From Flaccisagitta enflata (taxonomy: Eukaryota > Chaetognatha > Sagittoidea > Aphragmophora): a stretch of 64,000 nt of DNA. A program made the position numbers and the translations under genes. Numbering within the stretch: position 1 is the first letter of the stretch; the number at the start of each line of letters is the position of its first letter. Location: contig OZ231127.1 in the NCBI GenBank assembly GCA_965153355.1, positions 65,906,001 to 65,970,000 on the forward strand, in the 5' to 3' direction. The notes beneath the pieces are model-generated. The model made no database searches. It was not told where the DNA came from and saw only the letters and a list, made by a program, of their open reading frames with translations. Positions 24,395-35,538 of the stretch are shown in pieces.

Positions 24395-24685
24395 TTACAA
24401 TACTTTTAGGCTTAATTTGTGGTCTGAGAGGTCCAATCTAGGGTTTCAAAGGTCTAATTTGAGGTCTGAGAGGCTTAATTTGAGGCCTGGAAAGCCTGAT
24501 TTTGGGTCTGAGAGCCCTGATTTTGGGTCTGAGAGGTTGATTTCAGGGCCTGAGAAGCCTGGGTTTGAGGTCCTGGGGGACGGACAGACAGACGGACACA
24601 AGGAGAAGGAGAAGGAGAAAATCCCCCATATGTGTGAAAGCATAGGTCATCGACCCCTTCGGGGCCGCTGCCCAAAAGGGGCCGG
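24395..24685 (+). mobile_element. Family A element, copy 4, right half
   Basis: Core units GGTCTGAGAGGYYYGATTT (24419-24570), then GGAGAAAATCCCCCATATGT, GTGAAAGCATAGGTCATCGA, CCCCTTCGGGGCCGCTGCCC. No left end is found, so it is truncated. Confidence 0.65.
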
Positions 24686-24774
24686 ACAGTTTTTGCCGGG
24701 TTTGCTCAGGATGCGTGGCTATTTACATATTTGGATCTCAAAACCCAGTTTCAGGCCTGTAGACTGACGGATGG

Positions 24775-24776
<2 letters not shown>

Positions 24777-24846
<70 letters not shown>

Positions 24847-24902
24847 CGTTACCAATAAAAGCGCCTAATCACAATATTAAAAAGTTTTATAATGAGTGAG
24901 AG

Positions 24903-24975
<73 letters not shown>
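24777..24975 (+). repeat. Two (GA)n microsatellites
   Basis: 24777-24841 and 24898-24972, split by 56 bp of AT-rich sequence. Confidence 0.96.
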
Positions 24976-24977
<2 letters not shown>

Positions 24978-25137
24978 AAGAGTACAGGAAGGAGGGAAAA
25001 TGAAAAAAAAGAAGAAAATTTATGGAAAGTATAACTATTGGCAGTAGCAAATCATAAACCATGATAAGAAGAACACAATTTAACACTATCTAAAACATAA
25101 ACACACTGTTTTATTGCTTTAGGAAGAAAATCATTGA

Positions 25138-25232
25138 CTTGGTAACGCGACGCGCTGCATCGCGGGAAGAAAATCAAAGGCAAAGAGGGGGGGGGGGAAT
25201 AATCAAAGGTTATGGAACTATATACACCCCTG
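25138..25232 (-). mobile_element. Partial relative of the hAT-like MITE at 26948
   Basis: GGAAGAAAATCAAAGGC, a G run, then ATATACACCCCTG; this is the reverse complement of the left half of 26948-27252. The other end is missing. Confidence 0.6.
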
Positions 25233-25239
25233 CCATGAA

Positions 25240-26515
25240 AGTCGCCGATATCGCTTTTTTACGTCAAATACTTGGTTTTTACCATCTCCATGTCAAATTT
25301 CATTGTGTTGAGGGCAGATTTACTATCTATATTGCTCATATCACTTTTCCGCCTATTTACGTGAGTCCTGTTAGAGACAGAAGGGCAAACAGACAGAAGA
25401 AATGACAGAGTAGTGAATTAAACTCTTATTACATGTTTGTTAATCATCTGACTTAATATAAGATATCTCCGCCGCCAAAGATAGCAAAGAAAACTTTTTT
25501 TGCACAGGGGTAATGGACAGACAGATGGATAAACAGACACGTTCCAGATTCACGCATCTTAAAGAAAATGATATGCTTAACATGTAATCATAATGAATAT
25601 ATCAATTAAGTAAGTCACAATAGTTGCAATTGCTTTCAAACACCTATGTACGTTCACGATTGTCAAAAAAGCTCATTTGCATATTGCAGTAAATTATAAT
25701 TTTGTGGCGTCATTTCTAACATCAATAAATACATCATAAATGTGTATAAATGCATTTAACTAATGATATATTATTGTCTTATGTATTTTTGGTTAATATC
25801 ATTGATTTTATTGACCTACATGAATCAATTTTTTCATTCTCTCTTCAACTCTTGGTTGAAAACGGCCTACGTTTACAGACTATGTTTTCAGACAAATTCT
25901 TGTCATCCAGCCCCATGGGAGACGGGTGCTCGCTCGAGGGGTTCCCCATTAAAAATTGCACATTGGCATATCCAAAAATGAAGAAATCATAACAGAAAAC
26001 CTGTTACCCGACCGTCACACTTGTAGCTGATATCCACTGTACTAAACTTTCACGCCTACTTATGTCATTTTTAAACGACTTTAGTAACAAATTTCTGCTT
26101 GGTCTATGTTTGTAGAGTTTTTGAAGCTCTTTTTAATATTCACAGATTTTATTTAAACATTATGACTGGTTTTTAATCAAATGATAAAAATCTAGTGTCT
26201 AATTTCTGCCCAAATATTAGTTAACCCGGTGAATGAACTGCACTCAAACATTGAATGACAACATCTGATGGTGAATAGGCTAGATAGCTTAAATTTGATA
26301 TGCATGTGATATAAACCCCTGTATTTCTTTTTAAAGATTTGTGGCAATTTTGAATGCGTTTCCGGCAAAATGGTTCATTCCATCTTATTCGGCATATGAA
26401 AGACCTGTAACTGTATAATTATCTTCACTCCAATAAAACACCGATAGGATTCTCTTATTTCCTTGAGACCTGGACTACTGTAGGATTTTGATAAGACCTG
26501 GATTATACAAGTTGC
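25240..26515. other. Unassigned unique-looking DNA
   Basis: No known domain; open frames of 72-80 codons at 25750-25992 show no family resemblance. Confidence 0.35.
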
Positions 26516-26523
26516 AGGACCTT

Positions 26524-26741
26524 GTAAAACAAGGCCGGATACACGGCTACCCCAGTCGCGTGCGGGAGGGCAGGGGCCATATTTGAGGGCAGCCGAGCAT
26601 TTGGGCAGGAGCAGTAAGGCAAAAAAGCTCAAAAACACCGAAAAAGTAAAGTGTGACGGACGGACCAACGGACCAACGGACCTACGGACGGACGGACGGA
26701 CCGACAGAGCGGGGTGTAGAGTCGCGTGCACGCGACTAAAA
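26524..26741 (+). mobile_element. Family B element, near-complete reference copy
   Basis: Distal end AACAAGGCCGGATACACGGC, TACCCCAGTCGCGTGCGGG; then GGGCAGGAGCAGTAAGGC, AAAAAGTAAAGTGTGACGGA, (GGAC)n core, and the hairpin GTCGCGTGCACGCGAC (26721-26736), a perfect 16-bp palindrome, then TAAAAA. 218 bp. Confidence 0.8.
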
Positions 26742-26947
26742 ATCGAACGCTTTCAAGGCGGCGTACGATGGAGCGGAGGACGATGATAGCGGCTGAGGAA
26801 ATGAAGCTATGGAACTGAAAAAAAATCAATTTTGACTGAACATCGTCCCGACAATGACGAAACAATGTCTCCGCCACGTCAGCTTATCCTGACCTAGGAG
26901 CACTATAATCTATACTACAGGGTCTTCAATTATGGTTGACTTATTCT

Positions 26948-27252
26948 CAGGGGTGTATATTATTGAGTCGCTTTTGATTTCCCCCCCCCCCCCGCCTTTG
27001 ATTTTCTTCCCCGCGTTGCGTCGCGTCATGTTTTTATACCTATGGTTTTCTTCCCTATATAGCAATAAATCAATGTAGTTAAGGTTTAAATAGTATCAAA
27101 TTGTGTTCTACTAATTGTGTTTTATGATTTTGTACTGTCAAAAGTTATATTTTCCCCAAATTTCCTTTTTTTCTCTTTTTTCCCCCCTAGATTTTCTTCC
27201 CCATCTCCAGACCCTTTGATTTCCCCCCCCCCACCAATAATATACAGGCCTG
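26948..27252 (+). mobile_element. hAT-like MITE, 305 bp, with 8-bp target duplication
   Basis: CTTATTCT flanks both sides (26940-26947, 27253-27260). Ends are CAGGGGTGTATATTATTG and the inverse of CAGGCCTGTATATTATTG. 8-bp duplications and CAG ends are known for hAT elements. Core is AT-rich with C runs; no transposase. Confidence 0.8.
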
Positions 27253-27259
27253 CTTATTC

Positions 27260-27866
27260 TAGATATATCGTGTGCCTCTCATAGTTGCGTGCTTCGCATA
27301 GCAAAAAATTTGATTTTCTTCTCGTCCCGCTAACCCAATATGGAGAGAAAAAAATCATGAAGATGACCATTTCCCTTTTCTCAAAATTCCTTCATCTTCC
27401 GTTTTTGTTTTGGCCTTAAAGTTTACTCAGATTTCCCAGAATTCAGCAAAATCCTGTGTAGTCTTGTTACAAAAGGAACAATTGTTAGTTTTAGAAAACT
27501 ATGATTTTTGTGAAAATAAATCAAAATATCAGAGCATAAGTTACGTAAGAGCTTGTGGAAAAGCAGGTTAACAATTCTCTAAAGAGCAGAAGTTTATAAA
27601 AGCTAATTCAGAGAAGATCAGCATACTTTTTATCCCACTGCAATATACAAATTAGGCTCTCAAAAACAATTTTCTAAAAAATGGAAGATGAACAATTTTT
27701 AATGAGAGAAAAATGGTAAGGGTCCTGAAATTGCCCACTCCACATTAGGTAAAGAGGATGAAAAGAAATAAGCAACTTTTGCTATGTGAAGCACCCAACT
27801 CTCATAGTCATCACTCTGTATTTTTCTTTTTTTCCTCCTTTAGTATATTGTTCGAGGTTTTTTGTA
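27260..27866. other. Unassigned AT-rich DNA
   Basis: No gene or repeat family recognised. Confidence 0.35.
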
Positions 27867-28478
27867 CCGGGTCATCCACTTGAGTTGTCGGATTCTGTTA
27901 AGCTTTTACTCTTTGATACTAAGAGAAATTGATCAAGTCTTAAGAGTATAGATTGACATTTTTTTCATCCAAACTTCAGCAATTTCGGTCAAGTAATTTG
28001 TCTTTTTCACAAATCTTAAGTGCCACAAGTATTTTCCCATCTTACAGATTTTCCAATAGAAATCAAAAATTTTGTGTGCTTTCATTTTTAATACTTTTCA
28101 ACTATGCATACCATAAAGAAAAGATTGATCTCAAATGACAATCTCAATCTCCAACTGACAAAGTTATTAAACTACTTCAAAATCATCACTGATTGAAGCC
28201 TTTTTTGGATTGATGGCTTATATGATTCAAAAACAAATTGTGATGTTAACTTGCACAGTTCAAGAAATTAATTGGAAAATCTGCTCAGTTCTGAAATGAA
28301 AGCTTTTACTTCAAATTTATGTTGAAGACAAACTACTTGATCAAAACAGATGAAATTTGGACGCAAAAAATCTCAATATTTACTCTTTAAGACTAGATCA
28401 ATTTCATATACATGTCTTTTACTAGTTTTAGCACCATTGAGTAAAAGCTTAACAGAAACCGACAGCTGGATGACCCGG
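27867..28478. mobile_element. TA-flanked inverted-repeat element, 612 bp
   Basis: CCGGGTCATCCACTTGAG on the left, TGGATGACCCGG on the right, extended by TTCTGTTAAGCTTTTACTC and its inverse; TA lies on both sides (27865-27866, 28479-28480). No coding capacity. Confidence 0.7.
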
Positions 28479-28584
28479 TATCAAAATTTCAAGGGTCTGT
28501 GTCAACTAGTTTGTCTGCAGCACTAATTTGAAGTATTTCATGTATTCATGGTTTTGACTTTAAAAAGTTGATTGTTTATCAATA

Positions 28585-28760
28585 CAGTGGAACCCCACAA
28601 TAATAGACCCGCTTTTAAAGGTTCCCAATTAATAAAGGTTAATATTTTAAAGCCTCAAATGATAGCTTTTAATGTGATTTCACCTCTCTTTAAAGGTGAA
28701 CCTGACATAAAAGTGAAAAATCTCCAGTCCCAATGGGACCGATGAGGCGGGGTCCTACTG
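28585..28760. mobile_element. TA-flanked mariner-like MITE, 176 bp
   Basis: Left CAGTGGAACCCCAC, right CGGGGTCCTACTG (inverse CAGTAGGACCCCG), TA at 28583-28584 and 28761-28762. Confidence 0.7.
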
Positions 28761-28764
28761 TACT

Positions 28765-29085
28765 TTTGTTTCCAAATTTCTCTCATTTCAAAATGGATTG
28801 AGCTTCTGATGCCAGAAACGTCTCAATTGAAAGACAATTTGATGTAGCAATAGCAATTACCTTGATCAATCTGTCAGTCAGTCGGTCCATTTGCTGTTTG
28901 TCTTTTCATCCATCTGTCTCTTTTCATCCATCTGTCCATTGGTTCAAAACTCAAGAATGGTGACTTGTCATTGGTGAGAGGAATTTGAATCACTATCGCT
29001 CACTGCAGATGGACTTGATAGAAAATCGCCAAAAGGGTAGCGTAGAGATGAAGATTTAAAATTTGTGAACGAGTGCATATTTTTT
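28765..29085. other. Unassigned
   Basis: No gene. CTTTTCATCCATCTGTC is tandemly doubled at 28902-28935. Confidence 0.35.
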
Positions 29086-29235
29086 GGTGCGACAAAGTTC
29101 CTCTATCACTGCTGTGTCCGTCGGCTGGTTGGTCGGTCGGTCGGTCGGTCGGTCTGTCTGTCTGTCGGTAACGCATTTTTTCGACGATCCACATGTCGCA
29201 CTTATTGGCCTACTTGGCCTTGTTTTTCTTTATTT
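29086..29235 (+). mobile_element. Family B-type relic (GTGCGAC end)
   Basis: GGTGCGACAAAGTTCCTCTA then (GGTC)n, GGTAACGCATTTTTTCGACG and GGCCTACTTGGCCTTGTTTT. Same architecture as family B with different end sequence. A TTTTG tandem run follows. Confidence 0.45.
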
Positions 29236-29591
29236 TGTTTTGTTTTGTTTTGTTTTACTTTAATGACAATATCATACAACTTTTGTGACTTTTTGCAAAA
29301 ATCGAGTAAAGAGATGCGACAAAAATAAGTAAGAAACAGCGATGAAACCATGCCAAGGCCCAATGCAAATGTCTTATTTTCTTCCATCGGATAAAAAGCA
29401 CGTAGAGAACGTTCAATATTGGTTCTATCTGCTTTACAGGGAAAGTTGGAAGAAAATAATTGCCCGCGACAAAAAGGTCTAATATTGACTTTGCTTTTGT
29501 GAGATTCGTTGAGTTCCGCGTGATCTGAGTAGTGCAGTCGTTTCTGGGTGTGCTTTCGTGTATGTGTGCTTGTTGATATTACAGACCCAAT

Positions 29592-29808
29592 TTTTAGTCG
29601 CGTACACACGACTCTACAACCCGCTTTGTTCGTCCCTCCTTCCGTCCGTTAGGTCAAAATTTACTTTTTTTACTTTTTGATTTTAGGCTTTTACAGGCGG
29701 TTTTTGCGTTACTACTCCTGCCCAAATACATGGTGAGCTTTTTCATGACCGCCCCTTCCCACCAGAACGCGACTTAGGTAGCCGCGTATCCGGCCTCGCC
29801 ATTTATGT
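29592..29808 (+). mobile_element. Family B element
   Basis: Hairpin GTCGCGTACACACGAC (29597-29612) after TTTTTA; then CCCGCTTTGTTCGTC, and the distal end AACGCGACTTAGGTAGCCGC, GTATCCGGCC. Confidence 0.75.
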
Positions 29809-30131
29809 CACTTAATCTAGTTGTCTCTTTAGTCTATAAAAGATGGACAACTCAACAATATCTAAAATAAGGACAAGAGCCTTGGGAGCTCTAACTTAGG
29901 ACAGCGTGCCCACGAAGCCAACATTTAGGGTATCAAAACGGGTCAAAATAGAAAATATACATGAGTGAAAATATAAAAATAAGTGATTAAAAGTGATTGA
30001 GATAAGACATGCATGGTATTTGAAAGCAAATTTTGCATCCGTTTGGCAAAAGACTCAGATTTAGCATAAATTACTGAAGAAGATTTACTGAAAATTTCTT
30101 CAAATTTCTTTTTTGTCACTGACAAGGGGTT

Positions 30132-30272
30132 GGTCGAAATTATAAGTTTGCATAGAAAATGAAAAAATGAAAAAACAAAGAACATAGTTCTCTTCCCAAA
30201 TCGTTTTTAGAGAGAACTATGTTTTTGAAAATGCAAAATTCTTCTGGGTGTGGCTTTCTTATAATTTCGACC
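30132..30272. repeat. Small foldback
   Basis: GGTCGAAATTATAAG at the left and its inverse at the right; inner arms AACATAGTTCTCT and AGAGAACTATGTT. About 141 bp. Confidence 0.6.
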
Positions 30273-30624
30273 TGAGAAAATAGAAAAAAATGTCAATCGA
30301 ATATCACAAAAAATCTTCATATTCTTGCCATTTTACATGAAAATTGTTTATCAAAAGACGATTTAAAGCGTAAAATATGGAACAGATGTACATATCAAGT
30401 GTATCCAATGACAACCTGAGCAATGATAACACTTGTGGATAGATAATTATCCCATTATTGATGCAAAAGTGGGATGAAGCGCTTCATTTTTCCCTGGCAG
30501 ATTTCACGTCTTAGGTTTAATCCGGGCCCATAACTATCCTTTAAATTTCAATATTTATCACAAGACTGGTCAAGAGGTAAGCAACATTTAGTAAAGGGTC
30601 ACTAATTGCTGTCTATAAATGAGA

Positions 30625-30797
30625 TATGCATATATCCGTCCGTCCGTCCATCCGTCCGTCCGTCCGTCCGTCCGTCACACTTTACTTTTTTCGCGGTCTT
30701 TGGCCTCACTTCTCCTGCCCAAATGATGAAGTGACCTAAAATATGGCCCCTGCCCACCCATACGCGACTGGGGTAGCCGCGTATCCGGCCTTGTTAA
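30625..30797 (+). mobile_element. Family B element lacking its hairpin
   Basis: (CCGT)n core, CACACTTTACTTTTTTCGCG, GGCCCCTGCCCACCCATACG, CGACTGGGGTAGCCGCGTAT, CCGGCCTTGTT. The hairpin side is replaced by ATATGCATATAT. Confidence 0.7.
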
Positions 30798-30889
30798 TTA
30801 GAAAAAACAAGGCCGGACACACGACAATCCAGTCGCGGACGGTTGGGCAGGAGCAGTAATGCAAAAACCGCTCGGAATTCATTTGGAAA

Positions 30890-31180
30890 AAAGTCGAAGA
30901 ATACCTTCGGCTTTTTGAGACCTACGGCGGAATTGGATTTTCCCTTTTTCTCATGAAGCGTTTGGGGAAGTTGGCCTGCTTTTCGGGCCGAATGGGACTA
31001 CGTATGAAATTAATAGCTAAGAAAGAACTAATTCTCCTCTTTCAGATGACGCCAAGCAGAATTCTGTGCGATCAATAGTTTTGGAGCTATGATTTTTAAA
31101 ATCTTTTTTTATTTTTTCGCACTTTTTCTTTTTTTCCCAAAGATCAATATTTTTCATTGATCCTGATTTTGGGCCCTATG
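30890..31180 (+). repeat. Dispersed AT-rich segment, copy 3 (left part)
   Basis: GAAAAAAGTCGAAGAATACC then CTTCGGCTTTTTGAGACC parallels 3430; ATGACGCCAAGCAGAATTCT parallels 3580. It sits inside the family B composite at 30803-32056. Confidence 0.6.
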
Positions 31181-31299
31181 TAACATGAAAAAAAGAGACA
31201 AAATGACACTAGCATTCAAATCACTTGCATTTTACCCTGCTTGCTCATACTCTGTCTGTCTGACTGTCTGACTGTCTGTCGGTCTGTCCGTGTGTTTCT

Positions 31300-31939
<640 letters not shown>

Positions 31940-32239
31940 TTTTCCCAGCATTTACGCCTTTTTCCTACGGCGATTAGCCGCCTTTATTGGTAAATATAAC
32001 CAAAGGTCATACCGACCGACACAGCAAGGTGTAGAGTCGCGTGTCCGCGACTAAAAAATGAATGGTTGATTGTTTTCGCAATTAAGTTAACGTGCAACAC
32101 ATTATGGCGAGACCCACTAGCAGGAGTTTGCACTCGTGTACTTTAGTCATCGATGACCTTGCCTTTTTTTGATGCCTCATCGTATCTCAAAAGGATCGGT
32201 CCGTCGATACATTAATCCACTGTTCCATTAGACCTTTTT

Positions 32240-32730
32240 GGGCAGCGGCCCCAAAGGGCCGATGTCCTGTAGGACACAGGGGTGAACCATTACGTACGTC
32301 TGTCCGTCTGTCCATCCCCCCCTCAAAGTTTCTCGAGCCTCCAATTCCCATCGAATAACATGAGAAATTGACAAAATGCAAAACTCCCATTGAATAACAT
32401 GGAGAATTTACAAAAAAGCATAAAAATTGCATGTTTCCCATTGAATAACATGAAAAAATGGATGAATCAAGGAAAAAAATTAGAAATTCCCATTGAATAA
32501 CATGGCAAATTGATGAGAAGTTTAAAAATGCAAAATTCCCATTGAATAGCATGGAAAACTGCTACTAAGGCCTCAAATATGCCCTCTCAGGACGTATGGA
32601 ACTTCACCCCTGTGTCCTACAGGACATCGGCCCTTTGGGGCCGCTGCCCTGCTCTCACTCCACTTCTTCAGCTTATCACTCCAAGCAGGGCATCGGGTAC
32701 CGCTGACCATGTGCGATCCTTGGATGACTT
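32240..32730 (-). mobile_element. Family A element, copy 5
   Basis: Short end GGGCAGCGGCCCCAAAGGGC, CGATGTCCTGTAGGACACAG; core units TTCCCATTGAATAACATGG (32345-32560, five copies); then CACCCCTGTGTCCTACAGGA, GGGGCCGCTGCCCTGCTCTC and the long end CTCCAAGCAGGGCATCGGGT, ACCGCTGACCATGTGCGATC. Termini are almost unworn. Confidence 0.8.
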
Positions 32731-32819
32731 GTTAAAGCACAAAATTGAGCACGCTCAATTACACAGTACACAGAGGTGTTTTCTAGATTCCCAGGTGTCT
32801 ACCATTTGCCAACCATGAA

Positions 32820-33520
32820 ACTGAAAGAAAGAAGTTGTTAGTTCATTCGTCAGAGGGCGGAGGGCCCATCATTTTCTACCTATGTTATCATTTCCCTTCA
32901 GTATGTCGATGCAGTACATCGAAAACGCGGTTGATGTGTCCTAATTGGGGCTAGTCACTTGATTCCTTAAATCATTCATTTTTGTCGAATCGTGTTATCG
33001 CCAGTTTTCAAAACAGTCACAAAAACGTGCTTACATACATAACTATAAAGAATTGCTTTGGATAACAAAGATTATGGCACTATGATGTCAGCAAACCAGT
33101 GAACTCGTTAAAGATTTTCAAACATCCATGCGATGTCCAAAAAATAGTAGCCAAAAAGGTTATATACTTAATCAAAAACACTCACAAGGCGCGCTATAAT
33201 CAGAAGCGCGACTTTTATGTCTTTGGTCTTTCTAAATCGTAGTCACAGGAGTGCAAACGACCTCTCTTATCTTCTGTCAACCACTTGATTTTTTTCCCCT
33301 TTGAATAGACTTCAGACAGTGACTAACCTTATCTTTTGGGTTTTTTTTTAATTTAGTTTTGAAATATTCGCCATAAAATCCCACTCTAACGGATTGCGAG
33401 GAAGTAATGAATATCCTCAGTTACAGATAGATAAGAGCCAGTATAGAAAACATAGAAAAAAATCAATCAAAAAAGACCATAGATTTGCATCCATTGCAAG
33501 CGGATCTTTAGTCGTTAGCT
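32820..33520. other. Unassigned
   Basis: No recognised gene or repeat. Confidence 0.35.
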
Positions 33521-33560
33521 ACTATCTAGAGCATAAGTATGGAAACACGCATTTATAGCC
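33520..33560. mobile_element. Tc1/mariner-like terminal fragment
   Basis: TACTATCTAGAGCATAAG then TATGGAAACAC; the inverse (GTTTCCATACTTTTGCTCTA) ends at 37945 beside ATAGTA. Both look like single ends of a TA-inserting element. Confidence 0.4.
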
Positions 33561-33669
33561 ATACCTCTGCTTGAAATAACAAACTTATATAAAAATCAGT
33601 AAGATCTGGAAACTTCTTCAAATTTCTGACCTGATATCGCACATCGCATTTGTCTAGCTCAAGCCGTTT

Positions 33670-33800
33670 AATAAGGCCGGATACACCGCCACCAGTTGCG
33701 GACGGGTGGGTAGGGGTGGAAATGCGCGTTTTCCCACTTTTCGACGCGATCATTACGGACCGACGGACGGACGGACGGACGGACGGACGGACGGACGGAC
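33670..33800 (+). mobile_element. Family B fragment with (GGAC)n
   Basis: AATAAGGCCGGATACACCGC, CACCAGTTGCGGACGGGTGG then ten GGAC units. The hairpin end is missing. Two near-identical CTCAACAATACAACAA units follow. Confidence 0.6.
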
Positions 33801-34152
33801 TCAACAATACAACAAATTTCATCCTCAACAATACAACAATAGCATTGTTGAGGAATAGATTTCAGCAGCGATATTGTCAGAATTCTCCGTTCATTAATCA
33901 TTCTTCTATTCAGAGACCTTTCAGTTACCGGCCGGGGGGGGGGGAGAGAAAGGGAGCAAATCATTCAGTCATTATGCTCAAAACCAGTCAAGGCTAAGAT
34001 CTAAACCTAAGGCTTAAAATCAGCCTCAGGCAGCAATCAACTTAAGCGGTGGAACCTTATGGATCATGCATCAGCCTCAAGTCTAAAATAAATAAAAATC
34101 GAATATCTCCAGGTGCCCATAATTACAGAACAAAACTGTAAAAGGGTAGATC

Positions 34153-34385
34153 CAGAGGTAAGGATGCGCGGGATTTTCAAAAGCGTTCGCTTCCGCGTTT
34201 TCCAGCGTCTCGCGCATCGCGTTACGCATCGCATCCAACATTTTTGGTTGCCAACGCGTTCGCGTTACGCGTTTTCATCGCTTCCAGCACTTTTTCTTTT
34301 AGAAAGAAAGAAACAAAGAAAAAAAGAAAGAAAGAAAGAAAGAAAGAATAAAAGAAAAAAAGACAGAAAGAAAAAGAAAGGAAAA

Positions 34386-34437
<52 letters not shown>

Positions 34438-34541
34438 ACTAACAAAAGAAACAAAAAAAGAGAGATGGAAAAAATAAGAATAAAAGGATAAAAGAATAAA
34501 AGAATAAAAGAAAAAAAGACAGAAAGAAAAAGAAAGGAAAA

Positions 34542-34597
<56 letters not shown>

Positions 34598-34674
34598 AAA
34601 AAAGAAAGAAAGAAAGAAAGAAAGAAAGAATGAACTAACAAAAGAAACAAAAAAAGAGAGATGGAAAAAGAAAA

Positions 34675-34722
<48 letters not shown>

Positions 34723-35267
34723 ACGAAAGAAAGAAAAAAAAAAGAAAGAGGAAGGAGAGAAAGAAAGAAAAAATTGAGGAAAGAAGGAAAGAGGAAAAGA
34801 AGGAGCGAAAGAAAGGTAGATAAAAAGAAGGAAGGAAAAAAATGAATGCATGAATGAAAAAAGCAAGTAACCAGGGGTTGCAAAATTGTGATGGCAAACG
34901 ACCTCCCTTCCCTAGACATACACACACGCACATGGCACATGGCACACATACATGCTCACACACACATACAACAAGGGGATGAATGGACAAAGCCTCTTTA
35001 AGAGTCTGCAACTTAAAAAAAAAAGGAAGAAAATTGTCAAAAGCAGAAGAATAAAACATGTAGGAATATCATTTTTAACGTTTTGAACTAAGTATTCCAA
35101 GACATGGCCAGAACAAAAGGGCATGAACGCAAACGCTTTGGTGAGGATGCGCATTCGCATCCACTCCTATATTCCAGCAGATGCGTTCGCATCCTTATCC
35201 GCGTTTAGCAAAATCTCGCGCATCCTGTGCGTTCGCGTTCGCATCCCGGATCGCATCGTTACCCCTG
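34153..35267 (+). mobile_element. hAT-like element, 1115 bp, with 8-bp target duplication
   Basis: GGTAGATC flanks both sides (34145-34152, 35268-35275). Ends CAGAGGTAAGGATGCG and the inverse of CAGGGGTAACGATGCG. Subterminal zones hold many GCGTTCGC and GCGCATC words on both sides. The centre is (GAAA)n. No transposase frame; non-autonomous. Confidence 0.82.
34305..34850 (+). repeat. (GAAA)n microsatellite, duplicated block
   Basis: GAAA tract interrupted by AACTAACAAAAGAAAC, AAAAAGAGAGATGG at 34437 and again at 34632, so a block of about 195 bp was duplicated. Confidence 0.93.
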
Positions 35268-35538
35268 GGTAGATCATACGAGCTACTACTTAATCCCTTT
35301 GAACAACCTGGGAAACGGTTAGCTAACGCTACTTTCTTTCCACATATATAGATATTCATGAGATCAGGGAATGAAAGACAGGCTAAAACGAAAATCGGAA
35401 TATAACATATAAGTAAACTAAAAAGCGCTAAAACAGCTAGGCATAAGAAAAACCGTGCATAGATACGAGAGTACACTGGAAAACAAGACCGTCGATAATA
35501 GAGTTACAAAATAGGTATAAGGCCCAACGTGGTTTAAA

